From positions 1 to 64,000 of the forward strand of contig JANYJW010000025.1 of the NCBI GenBank assembly GCA_025361705.1: DNA of 64,000 nt. Reading direction: 5' to 3'. Below, piece by piece: positions 54,610 to 64,000 of this stretch. The stretch's first letter is position 1. Every line of letters starts with the position of its first letter. This DNA is from Gemmatimonas sp. (GTDB lineage: Bacteria; Gemmatimonadota; Gemmatimonadetes; Gemmatimonadales; Gemmatimonadaceae). Both the position numbers and the translations under genes were made by a program. The notes beneath the pieces are model-generated. The model saw only the letters and a program-made list of their open reading frames with translations. It was not told where the DNA came from and ran no database searches.

Positions 54610-56022
54610 TCACCGCTCGGTCTTCCAGCGAGCGCCCTGTGCGGTGTCTTCCACAACTATCCCCTTTTCTTCCAATGCTTTGCGGATCTGGTCGGCCGCG
54701 GCAAAGTCGCGCCGCCCACGCGCCGCCTTGCGCGCCTCGAGCTGCTGCTCCACCCAGGCCGCGACCGATGCATCAACGCCCTCCCGCTCGGGCACAATGT
54801 CGAGCACGGCGTCGGCCCGCCCAAACGCCTCGCGCGCCGCAATCAGCGACCCGGGATCACTGCCGCGCTTGTCGAGCTCGGCGTTGGCCTGATTGATGAA
54901 CACGAACAACGCCGCCTGTGCGCGCGGCGCGTTGAGGTCGTCGTGCAGTGCCGCGTCGAACTCGGCTCGGAATGTCTCAGCTGCCACAGCCAGCGCAGGC
55001 GTGCCGCCAGGCGCCGCAGCCAAGCGATCGGCAAAATCCCCCACGCGCCGCACCGCCTCGATGCTTGCCTCGAGCGCTGGGCCCGACAGGTTGAGCTGCT
55101 TGCGGTAGTGTGTCGAGAACATCAGGTGCCGCACCGCGGCCGCACTCACCTGCTGGGCGCGCAGGTCCTGCACCGACGCCACGTTCCCCACCCGCTTGGC
55201 CATCTTGGCGCCGTCCGTGAGCAGGAACTCCCCATGGCACCAGAAGCGCGCAAACGGCTTGCCCGTGGCCGCTTCGCTCTGCGCGATCTCGTCCTCGTGG
55301 TGCGGGAACACGAGATCGACCCCGCCGGTGTGAATGTCCATCGTCTCGCCCAGCAGGCTCATGGACATCGCCGAGCACTCGAGGTGCCAGCCCGGGCGCC
55401 CGCGTCCCCAGGGCGAGTCCCACGCCGCGCCGCACGCTTCGTCATTGGGCGTAGCGGCTTTCCAGAGCGCAAAATCCTGCGCGTTTTCCTTGGCGTAATC
55501 GTCCTGCGCCACGCGCGCGCCGGTCTTGAGCTCACGGGTATCGAGGCGCGACAGCCGCCCGTAGCCGGGGAACTTGTCGATGGCGAAATACACCGTCTTG
55601 TCCTCGGCCTGATACGCAACGCCCTTCTGCTCGAGGCGCCGCACGAGGTCCACCATCTCGACGATGAAGTCGGTGGCGCGCGGATAGTGTTCCGCCGGCT
55701 CGATGCGCAGGTAGTCGCGGTCGGCGAGAAAGGTGCCCACGACCGGCTCCGTGACCTCGCGGATGGACTTTCCCTGCTCCGTGGCGCGCTTGATGATCTT
55801 GTCGTCGACGTCCGTCAGGTTCATCACCTGGCGCACCTTGAACCCGGCCAGCTTGAGCGCACGGCGCAGCAGGTCGCCGAAGAGAAAGGTGCGGAAGTTT
55901 CCGAGGTGCGCGGGATTGTACACGGTGGGACCGCACGCATACAGACGCACCGTCTCGCCGTCGGCCGGAACGAACGGCTCGACGGCGCGTGTCATCGAAT
56001 TGTAGAGGCGGAACTCGGGCAT
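54610..56022 (-). CDS. cysS: cysteinyl-tRNA synthetase
   Basis: Class I synthetase of 470 aa. HIGH-type motif in TVYNPAHLGN, KMSKS-type motif in KMAKRVGN, and zinc ligands Cys30 (YACGPT), the Cys of GWHLECS, and His/Glu in FPHHEDE. It starts 9 bases after the ABC-type gene. Confidence 0.98.
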   Translation of the reverse strand: MPEFRLYNSMTRAVEPFVPADGETVRLYACGPTVYNPAHLGNFRTFLFGDLLRRALKLAGFKVRQVMNLTDVDDKIIKRATEQGKSIREVTEPVVGTFLADRDYLRIEPAEHYPRATDFIVEMVDLVRRLEQKGVAYQAEDKTVYFAIDKFPGYGRLSRLDTRELKTGARVAQDDYAKENAQDFALWKAATPNDEACGAAWDSPWGRGRPGWHLECSAMSMSLLGETMDIHTGGVDLVFPHHEDEIAQSEAATGKPFARFWCHGEFLLTDGAKMAKRVGNVASVQDLRAQQVSAAAVRHLMFSTHYRKQLNLSGPALEASIEAVRRVGDFADRLAAAPGGTPALAVAAETFRAEFDAALHDDLNAPRAQAALFVFINQANAELDKRGSDPGSLIAAREAFGRADAVLDIVPEREGVDASVAAWVEQQLEARKAARGRRDFAAADQIRKALEEKGIVVEDTAQGARWKTER

Positions 56023-56031
56023 GCCTGCAAG

Positions 56032-56943
56032 TTAGCCGTGCGCCGGGGGTACCGTCCACCGTCCGGGCGGTTCGGTGACGACGCGCGAGCGGAGGACGCT
56101 GATCCCTTCGGCGCGACAGAGCGCGAGCACTTCCTCGGCCGAACGGTCGGCGAGCGGCACGCGCACGGCGCCGTCGCGCCGGCAGGAGGCCTCCACGTAT
56201 CGGCGCAGGAGGGCTGCGGCCGCACGGGGCGCACCCACCGCCAGCTCGAGCGCGTTGCGGGGCGCGGCCGCACGGGGGTCGACCCACGCCACAAGGCGCC
56301 CACCGCGCAGCAGGGCCGCCCGGTGCGCGACGCCGGCGAGCACGCCCAGGTCGGCCGCGCCCAACAGCACGGCCACGCCGCTGGCCGCCACCACGTGCAG
56401 GACCCGCCGCAGGTCGCGCCGCGCCGCCGGGTCGAGGCCGTCGAGCGGCCCGTCGAGCGCGAGCAGCGCCGGCCCGCCCTGCATCGCCGCGGTCAATGCC
56501 ACCGCACGGCGGTCGGCGAGCGGAAGTGCCCCCACGCGCATGTCGAGGCAGTGCGCCAGCCCGAGCCGCGCGGGCCACGCGTCCTCGGCGACGATGCGGC
56601 GCGCGCCGCGCAGTGCGCGCTGGACACCGGCAAAGCGGAGCGATTCGCGCACGGTGAGAGACGCGTGCAGGGCGGCGTGCGACGGGACGAAGGCCGCGAA
56701 GCGCGGTGGGCACTCGGCACCGCCGCGCCACCGCACGGCGCCCGAGTCGGGCCGCAGCATGGCGGACGCCACGCGCAGCAGCGTGCTCTTGCCGCTCCCC
56801 GGCGCGCCGGCGATGCCCACGATCTCGCCCTCCGCCACGGCCCCGGTGACTCCGTCGAGCGCGACGGTGCGTTCGCGGGCGCCGTAGAGGCCGGCGTTGT
56901 ACGCCTTGCGGACATCGTGGAACGACAGCACGGGATCGAGCAC
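56032..56943 (-). CDS. degenerate ABC-type ATP-binding protein
   Basis: 303 aa. Walker A GAPGSGKST (46-54) is intact. Walker B reads LLALDGPLDGLD with Gly165 where the catalytic Glu is normal; the signature is ALPLADRRAV in place of LSGGQ; the switch His is lost (LLGAADLG, about 194-201), and no Q-loop Gln is evident. ATP binding is likely, hydrolysis doubtful. No permease adjoins. GTG at 56943 has GGAG 9 bases upstream. It may be a structural or regulatory relic. Confidence 0.75.
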   Translation of the reverse strand: MLDPVLSFHDVRKAYNAGLYGARERTVALDGVTGAVAEGEIVGIAGAPGSGKSTLLRVASAMLRPDSGAVRWRGGAECPPRFAAFVPSHAALHASLTVRESLRFAGVQRALRGARRIVAEDAWPARLGLAHCLDMRVGALPLADRRAVALTAAMQGGPALLALDGPLDGLDPAARRDLRRVLHVVAASGVAVLLGAADLGVLAGVAHRAALLRGGRLVAWVDPRAAAPRNALELAVGAPRAAAALLRRYVEASCRRDGAVRVPLADRSAEEVLALCRAEGISVLRSRVVTEPPGRWTVPPAHG

Positions 56944-57052
56944 GGGCGCACTCCGTCGGGAAGTGCGCCGAGTGTGCCTGCTCAGCCGGGCCGGCGTGTC
57001 ACCGTTTGCGTGCGCGTGGTGCCGAAAGTGCGCAGGTGGGGCGGCGGAGGTC

Positions 57053-58135
57053 TCAGGCCGGTTCCGGCGTCGCCGGTTCGGTCGGTGCGACGTCGCCATA
57101 GCGGCGCTCGACGAGCAGGACGCGCACGACGACGAGCAGCACGGAGAGCCCGGGCACCGCGACGAGCAGGCCCATGGGGCCCAGCAGGCGGCCGCAGATG
57201 AGCACACTCATGATGGTGAGCACGGGCGGCAGGCTCGCGTGCTTTTCCATGATGAGCGGATTCACGAGGTTGTTCTCGACGAAGTGGATGACGAACCCGA
57301 ACGCCACCACGAGGAGCGCGAGCACCCAGTTGCCGTCGGCGAGCACGAAGAGGGCGGGGAGCAGCGACGACACGAGGGTGCCGAAGAACGGCACCAGCGC
57401 GACGATGCCGGTGAAGATGCCGAACGTGAGCCAGTACGGAACGCCCAGCGCCCAGAGCCCGATGGCGGTGAGCCCGCCGAGCACGAACATCGCGAGCAGC
57501 TGCGCAAAGGTCCACGCGCGCAAGGCCAGCGTAGCGCCGTGGATGACATCGCGCGCCGCGTCGCGATGCCGCGGCGGGACGAGCGACATCAGCAGGCTGA
57601 GGTAGGTGTCGGGACGCAGCGCGAGGTAGAGCGCCATCACGAGCACCGACACGAGGTTGATGAAGCCGTGCAGAATGCTGAAGACGCGCGGCACGACCTC
57701 GCCGGCGAAGGACTGCACTTCCTCGAGCGCAAGCTGCACCAGCCGGTGCTCGCCCGGATGCACGATGCCGCTGCCGCCGGGGATGGTGCCGATGAGCGCC
57801 TCGAGCTGCGACTCCCATGCGGGCACATAGCGGGGCAGGACACTGAGCAGTTCGCGCGTTTGCGCCACGACGGGGCCGACCAGCAGGGTGCTGATGCCGG
57901 CCACGGCGACGATCGTGCCAATGATCGCCGCCGCAAACGCGGCGGCCCGCGGCAGCCGCGTGCGCGCCATGAGGAAGTCGGTGGTGGCGCCGAGGTAGAC
58001 CGCGAGCAGGATGGCGAGGAAGAACAGGAGCAGCAGATCGGCCACGCGCCCCGCCATCCACACGAGGAGCGCCGCCGCCGCAACGGCGGCGAGCGCTGGA
58101 CCGAACGAGAGGCGTGGCGTGTCGCTGCCGGTCAA
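57053..58135 (-). CDS. AI-2E/PerM family membrane protein
   Basis: 360-aa protein with 7-8 helices. The central amphipathic segment and C-terminal signatures (VPYWLTFGIFTGIVALVPFFG, FVENNLVNPLIM) are those of the AI-2E transporter-like/PerM family, linked to autoinducer or ion export. Actual substrate uncertain. It abuts pspA with no gap and precedes the ATPase by 109 bases. Confidence 0.9.
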   Translation of the reverse strand: MTGSDTPRLSFGPALAAVAAAALLVWMAGRVADLLLLFFLAILLAVYLGATTDFLMARTRLPRAAAFAAAIIGTIVAVAGISTLLVGPVVAQTRELLSVLPRYVPAWESQLEALIGTIPGGSGIVHPGEHRLVQLALEEVQSFAGEVVPRVFSILHGFINLVSVLVMALYLALRPDTYLSLLMSLVPPRHRDAARDVIHGATLALRAWTFAQLLAMFVLGGLTAIGLWALGVPYWLTFGIFTGIVALVPFFGTLVSSLLPALFVLADGNWVLALLVVAFGFVIHFVENNLVNPLIMEKHASLPPVLTIMSVLICGRLLGPMGLLVAVPGLSVLLVVVRVLLVERRYGDVAPTEPATPEPA

Positions 58136-58909
58136 CTACTTCTTCTCCTCGCGGGCATCTTCGATTTCGGCGTGCGCAATTTCCTCGCCGGCGCCGATCT
58201 GCTTGGGCGCCTCTGACCCGCCGGCGCCGAGCAAGCCCATCTTCTGCTTGAGGGCGAGGAGCTGCTGATCGGCGCTCGCCGAGCCCGCCACTTTTTCCAG
58301 CTGCTTGAAGTCGTGCTGCAGCCGGTCGCCGGTGAACTCCTCGTCGATCTCGGTGCTCGCCTTGAGCATGCGCTCGTTCTGGTCGATGCGCTCTTCCATG
58401 CGGGCGAACGCGTCGAACGCCGATTTTTCCGACATCGACGACATGGTCTCGTTGATGCGGGCCTGCGCCTGCGCGCGACGCTGGCGGGCGAGCAGCAGGT
58501 TCTTCTTGCGCTTGGCCTCTTCAATCTTGTCGTTGAGGTCGCGCAGGGAGTTCTTGAGCTTCTCCGTCTCGGTCTGGTGCGCCTGCCACGTGGTCTCGAG
58601 CTGCTGGGCGTGGGCAAAGTGCTCGGACTGGCGCACGAGCGCCTGCTTGGCGAGATCGTCGCGCCCTTCCTTGATGGCGAGCATCGCCTTCTGCTCCCAG
58701 TCCTGGGCGGCCTTGTATTCGGATTCCGCCTGGTCCTTGAGGCGTTTCTCGTCGGCGATGGCTGCGGCGACCTGCTGCTTGGCGCGCTGCAGCTGGGTCT
58801 TCATGTCGACGACGATCTGATCGAGCATCTTCTCCGGATTCTCGGCCTTCGAGATCAGGTCGTTGATGTTCGACTTGAGGAGCGTGGTGAACCGGTCCCA
58901 GATACCCAT
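58136..58909 (-). CDS. pspA: PspA/IM30 (Vipp1-like) membrane-stress protein
   Basis: 257-aa helical ESCRT-III-like protein. MGIWDRFTTLLKSNINDLISKAENPEKML is the standard PspA opening (about 1-29), followed by long coiled coils and an acidic C-terminus. It coats stressed inner membranes. ATG at 58909 matches the family; the GTG at 58915 overlaps the YbjN-like stop and adds two residues. No PspF/PspBC genes nearby. Confidence 0.95.
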   Translation of the reverse strand: MGIWDRFTTLLKSNINDLISKAENPEKMLDQIVVDMKTQLQRAKQQVAAAIADEKRLKDQAESEYKAAQDWEQKAMLAIKEGRDDLAKQALVRQSEHFAHAQQLETTWQAHQTETEKLKNSLRDLNDKIEEAKRKKNLLLARQRRAQAQARINETMSSMSEKSAFDAFARMEERIDQNERMLKASTEIDEEFTGDRLQHDFKQLEKVAGSASADQQLLALKQKMGLLGAGGSEAPKQIGAGEEIAHAEIEDAREEKK

Positions 58910-58911
58910 CG

Positions 58912-59316
58912 TCACTTTGCCTCGCGGATCGTCGCCAGCTCGCGGAGGTGCGAGGCCAAGGCGAGCGTGATGCTTTCGTAAGCGGCCAGGAATTCCTGGA
59001 AGTCGAGGTGTTCGAGTTCGAGGGCCTCGGTGAGCACCACCGAATCGTTGTCGATGCCGTACGAGCCGTGCAGCAGGTCGGTGGCATTGAGTTCGAGCAG
59101 ACGGCGGTTGAGGCGCGCGCTCGTGGCGTCGTCGGCCGGCGTGTCCATCACCTTGACGCGCAGCACGACGACCGGCGGCGAGTGGTGGATGACGACGCTC
59201 AGGTCGAGCTCACCGCCGGGGTTGACGGTCCAGAGGCCCGACTCGACCTCGTGGTACGACGCCCCTTCGTTTGCCAGGCGGTCGAGGAATTTTTCGAGTT
59301 CTTCGCGATTGACCAT
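58912..59316 (-). CDS. YbjN/CesT-like small protein
   Basis: 134-residue acidic protein with the alpha-beta topology of YbjN or type III secretion chaperone-like families (EELEKFLDRL, VVLRVKVMDTP, LLHGSYGIDNDSVVLTEALEL). No type III genes are present; the fold is common in unrelated stress contexts. ATG at 59316 has AGGA 6 bases upstream; an alternative ATG at 59322 overlaps that site. Heads an apparent operon with pspA, perM-like, ATPase and cysS. Identity is moderate. Confidence 0.75.
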   Translation of the reverse strand: MVNREELEKFLDRLANEGASYHEVESGLWTVNPGGELDLSVVIHHSPPVVVLRVKVMDTPADDATSARLNRRLLELNATDLLHGSYGIDNDSVVLTEALELEHLDFQEFLAAYESITLALASHLRELATIREAK

Positions 59317-59451
59317 GGTCATTCCTGCGTCAGCGTGTGGGCATGCCTACGTTGGCCCCGTGGGTGGAAGTTTCACACTGGCACGGAGGCGGCGCCAGAG
59401 CCGTTGAGTCCGGACGTCGTGCGCGGAGTTCTGGACCCCATGTGCCGATAT

Positions 59452-59472
59452 CTATCCACTATCTACTATTTA
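59452..59472. repeat. AT-rich heptad run ahead of the CheR-like gene
   Basis: Three consecutive heptads, CTATCCA (59452), CTATCTA (59459) and CTATTTA (59466), each one base from the next. They lie in the 212-base divergent spacer (59317-59528). The region is the most AT-rich in the window and may hold the promoter, but no clear hexamer pair was found. Confidence 0.6.
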
Positions 59473-59528
59473 TATTGATGGTGGCAGGCCCCTCCGGCGA
59501 CGACGCGAGCCAGATTCCGCGGGTTCCC

Positions 59529-60406
59529 ATGATGAAGCATTCCAGAGATACCCACGACCGGGCTGCCCCGTCGCGCCTCCACCAGGCCGTGTCGGTCATG
59601 CTGCGCGCGCATGGGCTGGACGTGGCCGGGTATGACGCCGCGTTCCTGGAGAAGACCGTGGAGGAGCGTCGTGCCGCCACGGGGACTGGCACGCCGGAGT
59701 CCTACGTGCAACTGCTCGAGGATTCGCGGGCGGAGGGCGAGCGGCTCTTCCAGGCGCTCCGTGTGATTTACAGCGAGTTCTTCCGGAACCCGCTCACGTG
59801 GGCGGCACTCGAGCGGCTCGTGCTTCCCGGCTTGGCCGATGCGCTGGTGCGTTCGGGGCGTTCGGAGCTCCGCATCTGGTCGGCGGGGTGCGCGGCGGGA
59901 CAGGAGGCGTATTCCGTGGCAATGCTGCTCGACGCGATGCGCTCGTCGCCCGACGGCCCGGTGCCGTACCGGGTCTTCGCCACGGACCGTTCGCCGGAGA
60001 GCCTGGCGCGGGCGCCGTCCGGCACGTACGGCGCGGCGGCGCTCGGAAACGTTCCCCTCAAACACCTGCGGGGCAGTTTCACGCGGGAGGGCGAGTCGTA
60101 CACCGTGGTGCCGAGGATTCGGGAGCGCGTCAGTTTTTCGGCGCACGACCTGCTCGAAGCCGGCACGGCGACACCGCCCGCCAGCATCTACGGCGACTTC
60201 GACCTCGTGCTCTGTTGCAACGTACTGCTTTACTATCGACCGGAGAGCCGGCGTGCCATTCTTGAGCGTCTTCACGGCGCCGTGGCGGCTGGCGGCTTCC
60301 TCGTGACGGATGACACCGAAGCAACGATGGCCGCCGACGCCGGCGGGTTTCTCATGATGGATGCCCCTGCGCCGATCTTCCGGCGATTCGACGGGAACCA
60401 CCTCGC

Positions 60407-60410
<4 letters not shown>
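59529..60410 (+). CDS. CheR-like methyltransferase
   Basis: 293 aa. N-terminal helical domain with SEFFRNP (82-88) and a SAM domain with SAGCAAGQEAYS (118-129), FATDRS (150-155) and DLVLCCNVLLYY (225-236; most CheR enzymes have CRN). Members methylate Glu of chemoreceptors, but no receptor or cheB is here. ATG at 59529 chosen; ATG at 59478 would add 17 residues through the heptad run. Ends ATGA-coupled to the kinase. Confidence 0.85.
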
Positions 60411-63410
<3,000 letters not shown>

Positions 63411-63421
<11 letters not shown>

Positions 63422-64000
63422 AGCGCTGACGATCCTGGCCGTTGACGACAACCGCGACAACCTGGTCACCTTCAGGGCCGTGGCACAGGACGCGCTGCCG
63501 GGGTGCCGCGTGCTGACCGCTCAGAGCGGCGAGGCGGGGCTCGTGCTCGCCGCCGCGGAAGACCCGGACGTGATCCTGCTCGACATCGTGATGCCGGGCA
63601 TGGACGGATTCGACGTCTGCCGCAGGCTGAAGGCGGACGTTCGCCTGCGCATCATCCCGGTGATCTTCCTCACGGCGCTGCGCACCGATCAGGCGGCGCG
63701 CATCAGGGCGCTCGAGACCGGCGCCGAGGCATTCCTGTCGAAGCCGATCGACCCCCTGGAACTGATCGCGCAGATCCGCGCCATGGCCAAGATCAAGGCG
63801 TCGCACCAGGCTCGGCGGCTGGCCACGGACGAGCTCGAGGCGCTGGTGGCGGAGCGCACCCGGGAGCTCGAGAGGGAGCTGATGAGCCGCCGGCAGGCGG
63901 AAGAAGCCGCGGCGCGACTGTATCAGGCCAACGAGCTGCTCCTGACGTCGGTGGCGGAAGGGATTCTGGGGCTGGATGTGCGTGGGCGGCACACGTTCGT
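63411..64000 (+). CDS. REC-PAS sensor or hybrid kinase (partial, runs off the window)
   Basis: GTG at 63411 overlaps the kinase end by 11 bases and has GGAGGAGG at 63397-63404. The first 120 residues are a receiver (ILAVDDNRDNL, ILLDIVMPGMDGFD, FLTALRTDQ, FLSKPID). A coiled coil (LEALVAERTRELERELMSR) leads into what looks like the start of a PAS domain (SVAEGILGLDVRG). The rest lies outside, so kinase or output identity is unknown. Confidence 0.85.

Noticed and set aside
58912-59316. Evidence for a type III secretion system from the CesT-like protein
   Set aside because: No secretion apparatus genes are present; the fold is shared with YbjN proteins in unrelated settings.

Overview
The window is about 64 kb of high-GC bacterial chromosome. 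It carries much of the translation and transcription core plus envelope and signalling genes. TonB-dependent receptors with carboxypeptidase-like regulatory domains, a type Vd patatin, a C-terminal-barrel lifestyle (outer membrane present) and overall gene style suggest a Gemmatimonadota-like Gram-negative; this taxon is an inference from gene content, since no rRNA is present. No insertion sequence, prophage, plasmid origin or CRISPR array was seen.

Layout. 1-3141 (+): histidine degradation (ftcD), a TIGR02206/YwaF-type membrane protein and a one-helix coiled-coil protein. 3138-7324 (-): a GT-C glycosyltransferase coupled to a large secreted regulatory/plug-domain protein. 7393-23816 (-): a long S10-spc type cluster in the order fusA-tuf-rpsJ-rplC-rplD-rplW-rplB-rpsS-rplV-rpsC-rplP-rpmC-rpsQ-rplN-rplX-rplE-rpsN-rpsH-rplF-rplR-rpsE-rpmD-rplO-secY-adk-map. 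map carries a one-base frameshift and the usual infA/rpmJ/rpsM/rpsK/rpsD/rpoA/rplQ block does not follow. 24460-27384 (-): a DUF2339 membrane protein sits between rpsL-rpsG and fusA, splitting the str operon. 27590-33318 (-): an envelope/lipid operon (plug protein, UMF1-like MFS, PlpD-like patatin, PlsB-like acyltransferase). 33372-41277: DUF1697 (+), a TonB-dependent receptor (-), a phosphodiester glycosidase (+) and a propeller histidine kinase (-). 41623-54514 (-): tRNA-Thr/Tyr/Gly/Thr, rpmG-secE-nusG-rplK-rplA-rplJ-rplL-rpoB-rpoC behind a very clear promoter. 54610-59316 (-): YbjN-like protein, PspA, PerM-type protein, a degenerate ABC ATPase and cysS. 59529-64000 (+): CheR-like methyltransferase, a hybrid histidine kinase and the start of a second REC-containing sensor.

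The most unusual signal is non-coding. Intercistronic gaps of the ribosomal operons hold palindromic elements built from exact 7-bp units (GATGGCA-like on one arm, TGCCATC-like on the other). The clearest, between nusG and rplK, is nine heptads in perfect register around a central unit. Related heptad runs lie 3' of rpsJ and ahead of the CheR-like gene, and other short tandem arrays (6, 9, 11 and 12 bp) sit at other gene ends. Several ribosomal proteins carry low-complexity tails, most strikingly S5 with a Gly/Arg-rich RGG-like N-terminus of about 100 residues.
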